Assembly (NCBI GenBank): GCA_963741565.1
Contig: CAVUIK010000011.1
Coordinates: 1-64,000 of the forward strand
Length of the DNA stretch: 64,000 bases
Direction of reading: 5' to 3'
Source: Ga0077555 sp963741565
GTDB lineage: Bacteria > Pseudomonadota > Alphaproteobacteria > Rhizobiales > Hyphomicrobiaceae
The notes beneath the pieces were generated by a model. The model was not told where the DNA came from. It worked only from the letters and a program-made list of their open reading frames with translations, and ran no database searches. Positions 7,822-16,646 of this stretch are shown here, piece by piece; positions within the stretch are counted from its first letter, which is position 1; each line of letters starts with the position of its first letter. Both the position numbers and the translations under genes were made by a program.

Positions 7822-9984
7822 ATGCCGAAATTCCTTCGGGCACTTGATGCGAGAGGGCTCGCGATTGCCGCGGCCCTGATGCTCAGCTCGGCGCTCACGC
7901 CGGCCGCCCAGGCCCAATTCACCTTCCAGGAGTACCCTCTCGCCGCGGGGTCGACACCATTCGGCATCACGCTCGGGCCCGACGGCGCACTCTGGTTCAC
8001 GCAACAGGGCAACAACCGCATCGGCCGCATCACTCAGGCAGGTGTGATCACCAGCTTTCTGATTACGACGGCGAGTAGCGGCCCACAGGGAATCACATCC
8101 GGGCCGGACGGCAATCTCTGGTTCACAGAGAATACTGCCAACAAGATTGGCAAGATCACCACGGCTGGCGTAGTTACCGAGTTCCCGCTGCCGACGGTGG
8201 GCAGCGGCCCCGCCGGCATCACCTTGGGTCCCGACGGCAATCTCTGGTTCACGCAGCAGACCGGCAATCGCATCGGTCGGATCACCACCGCCGGCGCCAT
8301 CATCCAGATCGTCGTCCCGACCCTGAGCAGCCAGCCGGAGGGCATCACCAGCGGTCCCGACGGCGCGCTCTGGTTCACCGAGATGCAGGGCAACAAGATT
8401 GGCCGCATCACCACCGCGGGGACTATCACCAACGAGTTCCCGCTGCCCGCCGGCATCACGCGCCCGCACCGCATCGTGACGGGCCCCGACGGCAACCTAT
8501 GGATCACGGCTGCCGGCGCCGATCGCATCCTGCGCATGACTACGGCCGGTGTGTTCACTCCCTTCACCATCCCGACGCCGTTCAACGAGCCGATCGGTAT
8601 CACCGCCGGTTTCGACGGCGCGCTGTGGTTCACCGAGTGGGGTGAGAGGAAAATCGGCCGCATCACCACCACGGGCACCATCACAGAACAGCTGTTGCCG
8701 AACATGGGCAGCCAGCCGCAGGAGATCACCCAGGGTCCCGATGGCGCGCTGTGGTTCACCGAGCTCAACGGCAACCGCATCGGCACCATCCGCCCATCGT
8801 GCACGGACGCCTTCGCGGGCGCCACGGCGCTGTGGGGCACGCGCGGCTCGATCACCGCCACCAACGTCGGCGCGACCGGCGAGGCTGGCGAGCCGAACCA
8901 CGCCGGCAACTCGACGCCGCTCAACTCGCTGTGGTGCAAATGGACCGCGCCGTCGCCAGGCGCCGTGACATTCGACACCACCGGCAGCCGCATCGACACC
9001 ACGCTCGGCGTCTATACGGGGGCCGCCGTCAATGCACTGACCGCCGTCGTCTCGAACGACAACGCGCCGGCGCCGCATGCGCGGGTGACATTCAGTGCGG
9101 TGGCTGGCACCACCTACTTCATCGCCATTGATGGAGCAGCTGGCGCGACCGGCGAGATGCTGCTCACCTGGAACCAGAACCCGTCGACCTCACCCCTGCT
9201 GTCGGCGGTGCTCCCCTATGCCCGCTCGGGCCTGCTCAACGCGCCGGTCACCGCCTTCGGTGCGATGATCAACACGGGTGGCGGCGTCGCCAGTTCGTGT
9301 GCTCCGGCCCTGCCGCCGGGCTTCCCGGCATCGTTCCTGTATCAGACGACGAGCCCGGCCAACGTGCTGGTCGGATCGCCTTCGACGCCGGTCAATATCG
9401 CGGCGGGGGCGACGCAGAACTTCGTGTTCGGCCTCACGCCGTCGCTGCAGATCAATGCGGCCGAGATCCCGGTGATCTTCGCCTGCACAAGTGCGACGGC
9501 AACGAGCACGGTGGGCCTCAACTCGTTCATCACATCGGCCGGCACGGCGGCGACGCCGGACATGGTGGCGATCGGGGTGACGCCGAGCAATGACGGCATC
9601 GTCGACATTCCCGGCAACACCGGCACTGGGCTGTTCGCGGCCGCAGTGGTCAACATTGGAGCGGCAGGGGCCATCACGGCGACCGCCGACGACGGCGGCC
9701 GCAGCCTGCCCGTGGTCCTGACGCTGTGCGAGACAAACGCATCGGGCGTATGCATCAATCCGGCGACGCCGAGCACCTCGGTGTCGTTCACCAGCGCCTT
9801 GAACCAGATCTCGACGTTCACGATCCTCGCACTTGGCACCGGCAACGTGCCGTTTGATCCGGCCAATAACCGGCTGTTCCTGCGCTTCAAGACGGCGGAC
9901 GGCATCACGCGCGGGGCGACCAACGTCGCCGTGCGCACAAGCGTTCCCGACGCCGCGGTCGCGCAGCAGGCGGCCTCTCGCTGA
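7822..9984 (+). CDS. secreted seven-bladed Vgb-like propeller protein with C-terminal paralogous module
   Basis: A 720-residue exported protein. A Sec signal peptide ends near PAAQAQ (about residue 32). Residues about 33-325 hold seven repeats of the form GPDGxLWFTxxxxNxIGRITxxG, the pattern of virginiamycin B lyase/NHL propellers. One repeat per blade gives a complete seven-bladed propeller. From about residue 327 (CTDAFAGA) to the end it carries a different module: a beta-rich segment (about 327-455) and a second segment (about 459-715, beginning LLSAVLPYARS and ending in DPANNRLFLRFK). This module is shared with the protein at 21899-23248. Streptogramin lyase activity should not be assumed, because such propellers are often only binding proteins. 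A TAGGAG RBS precedes ATG 7822. Confidence 0.85.
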   Translation: MPKFLRALDARGLAIAAALMLSSALTPAAQAQFTFQEYPLAAGSTPFGITLGPDGALWFTQQGNNRIGRITQAGVITSFLITTASSGPQGITSGPDGNLWFTENTANKIGKITTAGVVTEFPLPTVGSGPAGITLGPDGNLWFTQQTGNRIGRITTAGAIIQIVVPTLSSQPEGITSGPDGALWFTEMQGNKIGRITTAGTITNEFPLPAGITRPHRIVTGPDGNLWITAAGADRILRMTTAGVFTPFTIPTPFNEPIGITAGFDGALWFTEWGERKIGRITTTGTITEQLLPNMGSQPQEITQGPDGALWFTELNGNRIGTIRPSCTDAFAGATALWGTRGSITATNVGATGEAGEPNHAGNSTPLNSLWCKWTAPSPGAVTFDTTGSRIDTTLGVYTGAAVNALTAVVSNDNAPAPHARVTFSAVAGTTYFIAIDGAAGATGEMLLTWNQNPSTSPLLSAVLPYARSGLLNAPVTAFGAMINTGGGVASSCAPALPPGFPASFLYQTTSPANVLVGSPSTPVNIAAGATQNFVFGLTPSLQINAAEIPVIFACTSATATSTVGLNSFITSAGTAATPDMVAIGVTPSNDGIVDIPGNTGTGLFAAAVVNIGAAGAITATADDGGRSLPVVLTLCETNASGVCINPATPSTSVSFTSALNQISTFTILALGTGNVPFDPANNRLFLRFKTADGITRGATNVAVRTSVPDAAVAQQAASR

Positions 9985-10014
9985 GGCGCAAACGCGAACG
10001 ATTCACAACCAGCG

Positions 10015-10039
10015 ACGCGGGCCATCGAGCCCGCGTTTT
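10015..10039 (+). terminator. rho-independent terminator
   Basis: A perfect 8-bp stem, ACGCGGGC with GCCCGCGT, closes a 6-base loop and is followed by TTT. It lies 31 bases after the stop codon of the propeller gene. It ends the transcript before the convergent gene whose stop codon is at 10064. Confidence 0.75.
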
Positions 10040-10050
10040 GCGTCGTGGTA

Positions 10051-10110
10051 CGCGACGCAGCCCTCAGAGATACGCAATGAGCCGGCCGAGCGCTACGACC
10101 GTGAGCCAGA
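10051..10110. repeat. direct repeat, right copy (3' end of the DUF6644-like gene)
   Basis: Partner of the repeat at 7654-7713 (50 of 60 bases identical). This copy contains the last 15 or so codons and stop of the intact membrane-protein gene read on the minus strand, plus 13 bases beyond it. The two copies bracket the propeller gene and its terminator. Confidence 0.75.
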
Positions 10111-10552
10111 GCACGAGCGAAATCGCAGCGGCCCAGGCGATGCCGTCACGGCCCGCTCGCGACGTCGGCCCGGCATCGGCCAGCCGCGCGATCGATTTTG
10201 GCCCCGCCAGCAGCGCGTTGGCGAGCGCGGCCAGGATCACAGCGATCTTGAGCTGAAACACCGGGTTCACCGCGAGATGGCTGGCCTCCGCTGTGAACAG
10301 CACAAGGCCCGTCACTGCCACACATCCGAACAGACTCATGGCAGCCCGGCGTGCCCGCATCGCCAGCGCATGCCCGCCGCCGATCCGGCCTAACAGGGCC
10401 AGATCGATCACTACGACCGCGGCAAAGAACAAGACAACAGCGACCACGTGCCCAACGTTGGCTGCCGGATAGGCCCAAGGCGACTGCCGGATCGCCAGAC
10501 CGAACCCCGATGCCTCGAGCGCCACCAGGAACCTGGGCGCACTGGCGTCCAT
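10064..10552 (-). CDS. DUF6644-like four-helix membrane protein
   Basis: A 162-residue integral membrane protein with four hydrophobic helices (about residues 24-50, 64-90, 98-122 and 137-160). The opening, ALEASGFGLAIRQSPWAYPAANVGHV, and the later NPVFQLKIAVI segment fit the DUF6644 family as I remember it. I chose ATG 10552 (MDASAPRFLV) with a GGAG upstream; the frame continues to a TTG at 10672 but that extension is not hydrophobic or family-like. The partner gene upstream on the same strand encodes a DUF6152-like exported protein; the two families are commonly found together. Function is unknown. A decayed copy of its 3' end lies at 7654-7713. Confidence 0.78.
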   Translation of the reverse strand: MDASAPRFLVALEASGFGLAIRQSPWAYPAANVGHVVAVVLFFAAVVVIDLALLGRIGGGHALAMRARRAAMSLFGCVAVTGLVLFTAEASHLAVNPVFQLKIAVILAALANALLAGPKSIARLADAGPTSRAGRDGIAWAAAISLVLWLTVVALGRLIAYL

Positions 10553-10694
10553 CACTCTGTTCTCCGGCTGATCGCGGCGCAGGCAACGGCCAGCCCCAGT
10601 AATGGGCCGCCGCCTAAGCGCGTTGCGGTCATCGAACGACACCACAAGTCCGGTACTCCTGAACAACTCCAACGCTCAGCCGGGGAACGGGGCA

Positions 10695-11048
10695 TCAGCG
10701 CATCTCGATGGTCTTGCCGTCGACGGTAATGCGCTCGGCCCGCATCTCATCCTTCTCGACGGTCGACGGATAACCGAAGGCCGAAATGTCTTTGGCGGCC
10801 GCCACCATCTCGGCCAGCGCGCCCCGGTTGAGCATGCGCGAGGTTGGCGCCAACGTCACCGTCCATACCTTGTCGGCCGCCTGCACCGTCACCGACACGT
10901 GCGGATTTTCGTATCTGGACGTGAGCACCTTTCCAGTGACGGTCACGGGGGTCTTGGCGTCATAACTCCCCCATCCGTGATGGGCGAGCGCAAGGCTCGC
11001 GGATGCTGCGAAGAGTGTGAGGGCCAACACGGTGCGCGTCATCGTCAT
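10695..11048 (-). CDS. DUF6152-like exported protein
   Basis: A 117-residue protein with a signal peptide (MTMTRTVLAL, cleavage near LALAHH) and a compact beta-rich domain: HHGWGSYD, VTGKVLTSRYENPHVSVTV, DKVWTVTLAPTSRM, IEMR. This matches the DUF6152 pattern, an exported oligosaccharide-fold-like domain of unknown role. ATG 11048 has an excellent GGAGGATACCCC leader and is preferred over the longer frame. The HH pair right after the predicted cleavage site could bind a metal (inference). It is upstream of the DUF6644-like gene, probably in the same transcript. Confidence 0.8.
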   Translation of the reverse strand: MTMTRTVLALTLFAASASLALAHHGWGSYDAKTPVTVTGKVLTSRYENPHVSVTVQAADKVWTVTLAPTSRMLNRGALAEMVAAAKDISAFGYPSTVEKDEMRAERITVDGKTIEMR

Positions 11049-11111
11049 GGGGTATCCTCCTGGATGCACTTCGCAAGATATGGCCATCCGGCACGTCAGC
11101 GACCAGAGGCG

Positions 11112-12212
11112 TCAAGCGGCTCTGCCGCGTTCCGGATAGAGCGACAAAAGGCCCGCCTCGGTTGCCGGACATACACCGCGCTCGGTGATGAACCCCGTCA
11201 CAAGCCGCGCTGGCGTCACGTCGAACGCCGGGTTGGCCGCCGCCGATCCGGGCGCCGCAATCTCAACCGTTGCGAGACCGCCATCCGGCAGCCGTCCGGT
11301 CATTTTCAGTACCTCGTCGGCGGAACGCTCCTCGATCTCGATCTGGAAACCGTCGCGCATCGACCAGTCGATCGTCGAATGCGGTAGCGCCACATAGAAC
11401 GGCACCTTGTTGTCATGCGCCGCCAGCGCCTTGAGATACGTGCCGATCTTGTTGGCGACGTCACCATTGCGCGTCACCCGGTCCGTGCCGACGATGACGA
11501 GGTCCACCTTGCCGTGCTGCATATAATGGCCACCGGCATTGTCGACGATGATCGTATGCGGCACGCCATGTGCGCCAAGCTCGAAGGCGGTCAGCGACGC
11601 GCCCTGATTGCGCGGCCGCGTTTCATCCACCCAAACGTGAACTTTGAGCCCTTTGTCGTGCGCCAGATAGATCGGCGCCGTCGCCGTCCCCCAATCGACG
11701 CAGGCGATCCATCCGGCATTGCAGTGTGTGAGGAGGTTCACAGCCTCGCCCGGCGTCTTCTTTGCCGCGATCGCCTCGATCAGACCCAGCCCATGCGTGC
11801 CGATGCGCCGGCAGGTCTCGACATCGTCATCGCAGATCTGCGCGGCCTTTATGTAGGCCGCCGCCGACCGTTCGGCCGGCATCAACGGCGCCAGCACCTT
11901 TCGCATCTCCTCGAGCGCCCAGCGCAGATTGACCGCAGTCGGACGCTGCGCGTTGAGGAACGCGATGTTGTTGGCGAGCGATGCATCCGAGGGATCGTCG
12001 CGTAAGGCCATCGCCAGACCGTAGGCCGCTGTCGCCCCGATCAATGGCGCGCCCCGTACCTGCATCGTCTTGATGGCGCGCGCTGCCTCGTTGACCGTCT
12101 TCAGAGCAAGTGTCTCGAAGCGATGCGGCAACCGCGTCTGCTCGATCACTTCGACATGACGCCCGTCGCCCGCAGGCCAGATCGTCCGATAGTGCCGGCC
12201 GTTGATTTTCAT
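11112..12212 (-). CDS. mtnA: S-methyl-5-thioribose-1-phosphate isomerase
   Basis: A 366-residue aldose-ketose isomerase of the eIF2B-like family that converts methylthioribose-1-phosphate to methylthioribulose-1-phosphate in methionine salvage. Diagnostic segments are VRGAPLIGATAAYG, the catalytic Cys in LLTHCNAGWIA, and the catalytic Asp in VGTDRVTRNGDVANKIGTY. ATG 12212 (MKINGRHYRT) is preceded by GCAGGAGG. The neighbours apt and mtnP carry out the other salvage steps: MtnP would make the substrate of MtnA and release adenine for Apt. As mtnP is frameshifted here, the supply to MtnA is in doubt unless the breaks are artefacts. Confidence 0.95.
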   Translation of the reverse strand: MKINGRHYRTIWPAGDGRHVEVIEQTRLPHRFETLALKTVNEAARAIKTMQVRGAPLIGATAAYGLAMALRDDPSDASLANNIAFLNAQRPTAVNLRWALEEMRKVLAPLMPAERSAAAYIKAAQICDDDVETCRRIGTHGLGLIEAIAAKKTPGEAVNLLTHCNAGWIACVDWGTATAPIYLAHDKGLKVHVWVDETRPRNQGASLTAFELGAHGVPHTIIVDNAGGHYMQHGKVDLVIVGTDRVTRNGDVANKIGTYLKALAAHDNKVPFYVALPHSTIDWSMRDGFQIEIEERSADEVLKMTGRLPDGGLATVEIAAPGSAAANPAFDVTPARLVTGFITERGVCPATEAGLLSLYPERGRAA

Positions 12213-12281
12213 CGGTCGATCCTCCTGCGCAATAACCCCTCTATCCGTTCTCCGCTCTTGCATGGGGAGTAGGGGAGTGGC

Positions 12282-12809
12282 TCAATGCCCGTCGAACTTC
12301 ATCAATGCGTGCACCTTGATACCGTCCTTTTCGAGCAGTTTGGCGCCACCGAGCTCAGGCAGATCGACCAGAAACGCTGCCCCGATGATCGTGCCGCCGA
12401 GCCGGCGGATCAGTTTCGCCGCCGCCCCCGCAGTGCCGCCCGTCGCAATCAGGTCGTCGACAATCAGCACCCGCTTGCCACGAGCGAGCGCATCCTGATG
12501 CATCTCCAGCGTATCGGTGCCGTATTCGAGCGCATAGCTCTCGCTGACGGTCTTCCAGGGGAGTTTCCCCTTTTTGCGCACTGGCACGAACCCGCAGCCG
12601 AGCCGGTCTGCGATCGCCCCAGCCGTGATGAAGCCGCGCGCCTCGATGCCCGCCACCACGTCGACTGGCTCGATCCGGTACGGCTCGGCAAGGCGCGCGA
12701 TCGCCGCCTTGAACCCTTGCGGGTCGGCGAGCAGCGTCGTCACGTCTCGGAACATGATGCCGGGTTTCGGGTAGTCCGGAATGGTGCGAATAAGGCCAGC
12801 TAAATCCAT
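12282..12809 (-). CDS. apt: adenine phosphoribosyltransferase
   Basis: A 175-residue type I phosphoribosyltransferase that joins adenine and PRPP to give AMP. It has the N-terminal IRTIPDYPKPGIMFRD signature, the EARGF segment, the flexible-loop region RKKGKLPW, and the PRPP-binding motif VLIVDDLIATGGTA. ATG 12809 (MDLAGLIRT) matches the usual family length. It lies 70 bases upstream of mtnA on the same strand and recovers the adenine released by MtnP. A non-coding gap of 200 bases separates it from the divergent small membrane protein gene at 13012, so both promoters should lie in 12810-13011. Confidence 0.96.
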   Translation of the reverse strand: MDLAGLIRTIPDYPKPGIMFRDVTTLLADPQGFKAAIARLAEPYRIEPVDVVAGIEARGFITAGAIADRLGCGFVPVRKKGKLPWKTVSESYALEYGTDTLEMHQDALARGKRVLIVDDLIATGGTAGAAAKLIRRLGGTIIGAAFLVDLPELGGAKLLEKDGIKVHALMKFDGH

Positions 12810-13011
12810 GGTTCGGCTCCAAGAGTTCGGTGCCGGCACCATAAAGCGATGCGGCTCCGCGGCAAAGGTTGTCAAGAAGCGCCCACAGCGATCCCAATGT
12901 CGTCATAATGGACGCTCAAGGTCACCGCACAATATTACCGGCGAATCGCGTACTGGCGCTGGGCAATTGAGCGTTGAATGCCAGGCGAGGCTTGGCAGCA
13001 GGAGCCCTTCG

Positions 13012-13458
13012 ATGGCCGAACCACAATTTGGCAGCGACGACGACCTGCCGCGCACCTTCCGTCGCGAGCGCGAGAACCGCGACCGGGAGGCGGCGATGGC
13101 GGCGGCGGCCCAGCAGGCCCAAACCCGCCTGCATGAGCAAGGCGCCGGCACCGGGCGGCCAGAGCACGCCGGCTATCACGACGCCGGCGCACCCTATGCG
13201 GCGCTACCCGATACCGGCACCGTGACCCGTCTCGACATTCCGTTCGGCCACCTTGTCAACTTTTTCCTCAAGGCCGTCATCGCGGCCATCCCAGCCCTGA
13301 TCCTGCTCACCGGTGTGATGATTGCTGGAGGGCAGGTTCTCAAGGCCTTCGTTCCGCAGTTCCGTCAGTTCGAGATCATCATCAAGACGCCCGACGCACC
13401 CGTCGCCGCAGCGCCCAAGGGAACCGAGCCCGTCAAGGGCACACCCACAAAAAAGTAG
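13012..13458 (+). CDS. hypothetical single-pass membrane protein
   Basis: A 148-residue protein I do not recognise. ATG 13012 (MAEPQFGSDDD) sits behind AGGAG. The N-terminal half is charged and Ala/Gln-rich (RRERENRDREAAMAAAAQQ), likely helical and cytoplasmic. One hydrophobic helix lies at about residues 85-107 (KAVIAAIPALILLTGVMIAG), followed by a short tail ending in a low-complexity Pro/Lys stretch. It is divergent from apt and ends 9 bases before the stop codon of the convergent mtnP, so it is embedded in the methionine-salvage block without an obvious link to it. Confidence 0.7.
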   Translation: MAEPQFGSDDDLPRTFRRERENRDREAAMAAAAQQAQTRLHEQGAGTGRPEHAGYHDAGAPYAALPDTGTVTRLDIPFGHLVNFFLKAVIAAIPALILLTGVMIAGGQVLKAFVPQFRQFEIIIKTPDAPVAAAPKGTEPVKGTPTKK

Positions 13459-13467
13459 CGCGCCCGG

Positions 13468-14348
13468 TCAACTCGAACCCAGAACGCGACCAGCCACCGC
13501 ATCGAGTTTGGCGACCAGCTTCGGGTCGCGCGCCTCAGGCTGCGTGATCACCGCCACATCCAGCGCCCGATCCGAGCCGATCGGACATTTCGGGTGCTGC
13601 CGCGGAAACGTCCGCGCAAGCCGCGTGACGAGCCGCTGCGCCTTCTCCACATTGGCCATCAGAACCTTGATTACGGCGGCCACATCCACCTCGGCGTGGT
13701 CCTCGTGCCAGCAGTCATAGTCGGTGACCATGGCGACGGTCGCGTAGCAGATCTCGGCCTCGCGGGCGAGCTTGGCCTCGGGCATATTGGTCATGCCGAT
13801 CACGTCGCACCCCCAGCTCCGGTAGAGGTTGGATTCAGCCCGCGTCGAGAACTGCGGCCCCTCCATGACGAGATACGTGCCACCGCGCGCCATAGCGAGC
13901 TTCTCCGCCTTCGCCGCCTTGGCGATCTCGTCGGCTAGCGCCGGTGATACCGGATCGGCGAGCGACACGTGCGCGACGCAGCCCGTACCGAAAAAAGCTC
14001 TTCTCGCGCGCGAACGTGCGGTCGATGAACTGATCCACCAGAACGAAACTGCCCGGAGCGTGCTCCTCCTTGAGCGAGCCGCAGGCCGACACAGAGACGA
14101 GATCAGTGACCCCCGCCCGTTTCAGGACATCGATATTGGCGCGGTAGTTGATAGCCGACGGTGGAATTTTGTGGCCTCGGCCATGGCGCGGCAGAAAGCG
14201 GATCGGCAGGCCGTCAACCTCGGCATGCAGCACTTGATCGGAGGGCTCGCCCCACGGGCTCTTGACCGTCACCCACTTGGGCTTCTCGAACGCGGGCAAG
14301 TCGTAGAGCCCGCTGCCACCAATGATCCCGAGCACTGGATTTGGTCAT
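13468..14348 (-). pseudogene. mtnP: S-methyl-5'-thioadenosine phosphorylase, two +1 frameshifts
   Basis: MTA phosphorylase splits methylthioadenosine into adenine and methylthioribose-1-phosphate. The gene is complete in content (about 290 codons) but broken twice. The expected start MTKSVLGIIGGSGLYDL begins at ATG 14348 with AGGAG upstream, but an extra base near 14336 moves VLGIIGG into another frame, where the only start is a GTG at 14335 with no properly spaced RBS. A second break lies at a run of six T (minus strand; 13991-13996): five T would read KSFFGTGCVAHVSLADPVS. After that the frame continues normally through GGTYLVMEGPQFSTRAESN and MTNMPEAKLAREAE to the stop. The rest of the sequence is well conserved, so recent inactivation, slippage, or sequence error are all open. 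Confidence 0.88.
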
Positions 14349-14391
14349 ACCCAGCTCCTATGAGAGGCCGTCGCCGCAGCACCAATAATGA

Positions 14392-14419
14392 GAAAAGGCC
14401 CCGCGAGCGAGGCCTTTTC
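14392..14419 (-). terminator. terminator downstream of petABC
   Basis: A 9-bp inverted repeat, GAAAAGGCC with GGCCTTTTC, closes a 10-base loop and contains its own T-run on either strand. It lies 37 bases after the petC stop codon and 44 bases upstream of mtnP's start, so it can end the petABC transcript and separate it from mtnP. Confidence 0.65.
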
Positions 14420-14455
14420 ATGGATCGTTGTTCCCACGGTGTCAGCAGCGTCTGC

Positions 14456-15334
14456 TCAGTGCACCCGCGACCAGAGCCGCTTCTTCGCGAGATAGAGCAG
14501 CACCGACGTGATCAGCAGATACAGCATGACCAACCGGCCCATCCCCTTGCGCTCTTCGAGCTTGGGATCGCCAGCCCATGACAAGAACGCCGTCACGTCC
14601 CGCGCGTATTGGTCCACCGTCGTCGGCGTCCCCGGGGCGTACTTGACCAAACCAGGCTGCAAGGGCGCTGCCATCGCAATCTGGCTGCCGGGGAAGGCCT
14701 TGTTGAAGTGCATGCCGTCCGCAAGCTTTACATTAGCCGGCGGGTTCCCATAGCCAGTGAGCAGCGCATGAAGGTAGTCGGAACCACCCTCCTGATAGCC
14801 ATTCACGATGTCGCGGAGCATGTGGAACGGATGCGCGAACAGCGAGCCAAGATACTCGACTGTGCGGGCTTTCGTGATCAGAGACAGATCCGGCGGCAAG
14901 GCGCCGTTCTGGGCCGCCCGCGCCGCTTGCTCGTTGTCGTAGGGGCCAAGGATCGGATCCGACAGCAGCGCGGGACGTTTGATGATCTCGCCCTTGCGGG
15001 TTGCGATCTCGCCGCGCTCGTTCGGTCCGTCAAAGATCTGGTTTAGCCAGGACGCGGCCAAACCTTTCACGCGATCCTCTGGAAAGCCGGGCCCGCCCGG
15101 TTCCGCGAGGTTGCGGAAGTTGATGCGCTTCAGGCCGTGACAGGCAGCGCAGACCTGCTGGTAAACCTGAAACCCGCGTTGCAGCTGTGCCTTGTCAAAG
15201 TGGCCGTTGACGCCGGCGAATGACCATTTCTGGCGTGCGATCTCGGGCGCCTCGCCAGCGGCACGCGCTGGAGCGGCAAGCATCAGGCTCAGCGCCGCGG
15301 CGGCGAGGACCTTCATGCCAAGGGATGGGGTCAT
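14456..15334 (-). CDS. petC: cytochrome c1 of the bc1 complex
   Basis: A 292-residue membrane-anchored c-type cytochrome that takes electrons from the Rieske protein and passes them to soluble cytochrome c. It has a signal peptide ending near PARAAGE, the heme c motif CAACHGLKR at about residue 66, the axial Met in the SQIAMAAPL region, and a C-terminal anchor helix (GRLVMLYLLITSVLLYLAKKRLW). ATG 15334 (MTPSLGMK) has AAAGG upstream. It is the last gene of petA-petB-petC. It is not fused to petB, unlike fbcH of Bradyrhizobium. Confidence 0.96.
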   Translation of the reverse strand: MTPSLGMKVLAAAALSLMLAAPARAAGEAPEIARQKWSFAGVNGHFDKAQLQRGFQVYQQVCAACHGLKRINFRNLAEPGGPGFPEDRVKGLAASWLNQIFDGPNERGEIATRKGEIIKRPALLSDPILGPYDNEQAARAAQNGALPPDLSLITKARTVEYLGSLFAHPFHMLRDIVNGYQEGGSDYLHALLTGYGNPPANVKLADGMHFNKAFPGSQIAMAAPLQPGLVKYAPGTPTTVDQYARDVTAFLSWAGDPKLEERKGMGRLVMLYLLITSVLLYLAKKRLWSRVH

Positions 15335-15351
15335 GGGGTGCCTTTCCACAA

Positions 15352-16635
15352 TCAGCGCGTCTCAGGAGCGGACGTTGCGCCAGCAGGCGCTCCCGCCGCA
15401 CCTTTGCCGAGCACGGCTTCCGTGATGGAGCGCGGCATGCTCGACGGTGTCTCCATCACGCCGACAACCGGCATGATCACGAGGAAGAAGACGAAGTAGT
15501 AGAACGTCAGGGCCCGAGCCCACCACACATAGGCTCCCTCCGGCGGCTTGCCGCCGAGATAACCAAGCCCGATCACCGCCAGGAAGAACAGCAACAGGAA
15601 CCACTTGAACAGCGGGCGATAGCGGGCTGAACGCACGCGACTGGTGTCGAGCCAGGGAATGAACAGCAGGATCAGAATCGACCCGAACATCAGCACGACT
15701 CCGCCGAGCTTCGAGGGCACCGCGCGCAAGATCGCGTAGAACGGCAGGTAATACCACTCCGGCACGATGTGTGGCGGCGTCGCCAGCGGGTTGGCCTCGA
15801 TGTAGTTGTCGGCGTGACCGAGATAGTCCGGCGCGTAGAACACAAACCAGGCGAATGCCATGATGAAGACGAACATCGCGAACAGATCCTTCATGATCGC
15901 GTAGGGCGCCATCGGCACCGAGTCCGACTTCGACTTGATCTCGATCCCGGTCGGGTTGTTTTGCCCGACCACGTGCAGCGCCCAGACATGTAGCGCCACG
16001 ACGCCCGCGATCACGAACGGCAGCAGGTAGTGCAGCGAGAAGAAGCGATTGAGAGTGGCGCCGCCGACAGCATAGCCGCCCCACAACCACGTCACGATCT
16101 TGGTGCCGAGCCCAGGGATCACCGCATCAACCGACGAGAACAGATTGGTGATGACCGTGGCACCCCAGAAGCTCATCTGCCCCCACGGCAGCGTGTAGCC
16201 GAGGAAGCCGGTCGCCATCATCAACAGGTAGATGATGACGCCGAGAATCCAGAGGATTTCGCGTGGGCCCTTGTAGGACCCGTAGTAGAGGCCGCGAGCG
16301 ATGTGGATATAGACAGCGATGAAGAACATCGACGCGCCGACCGCGTGCACGTTGCGGATCAGCCAGCCGTAGTTGACGTCGCGGCGAATGTGCTCGACCG
16401 AGTCGAACGCCAATTTGTCGCTCGGGATGTAGTGCATCGCCAGCACAATGCCGGTGATGATCTGCACGCCAAGGCAGAACATCAGGATGCCGCCGAACGT
16501 CCAGAGGTAATTGAGGTTGCGTGGCGTCGGGAAATCGACGAACTGGCCATGCATCATGCGCATGAGCGGCAGGCGTTCATCCATCCAGTGCGCGAAGCGC
16601 GATCCGGGCTTATAGGTCGATTCGTGCTGTGCCAT
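15352..16635 (-). CDS. petB: cytochrome b of the bc1 complex
   Basis: A 427-residue integral membrane subunit holding hemes bL and bH and the Qo and Qi sites. About eight transmembrane helices are evident. The heme-ligand pairs appear in helix B (FDSVEHIRRDVNYGWLIRNVHAVGASMFF) and helix D (HYLLPFVIAGVVALHVWALHVVG, cited here only as a region). The Qo-site motif PEWYYLP is present, with the variant PEWYYLPFYAIL. The C-terminus is slightly extended (GAAGAPAGATSAPETR). It is 11 bases downstream of petA and 17 bases upstream of petC, a tight operon. Confidence 0.97.
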   Translation of the reverse strand: MAQHESTYKPGSRFAHWMDERLPLMRMMHGQFVDFPTPRNLNYLWTFGGILMFCLGVQIITGIVLAMHYIPSDKLAFDSVEHIRRDVNYGWLIRNVHAVGASMFFIAVYIHIARGLYYGSYKGPREILWILGVIIYLLMMATGFLGYTLPWGQMSFWGATVITNLFSSVDAVIPGLGTKIVTWLWGGYAVGGATLNRFFSLHYLLPFVIAGVVALHVWALHVVGQNNPTGIEIKSKSDSVPMAPYAIMKDLFAMFVFIMAFAWFVFYAPDYLGHADNYIEANPLATPPHIVPEWYYLPFYAILRAVPSKLGGVVLMFGSILILLFIPWLDTSRVRSARYRPLFKWFLLLFFLAVIGLGYLGGKPPEGAYVWWARALTFYYFVFFLVIMPVVGVMETPSSMPRSITEAVLGKGAAGAPAGATSAPETR

Positions 16636-16646
16636 GGGCGGTCGCC

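Noticed and set aside
7822..9984. Annotation as streptogramin (virginiamycin B) lyase and resistance gene
   Set aside because: Only the propeller repeat pattern matches. The protein is exported and carries an extra module; catalytic residues of Vgb could not be confirmed.
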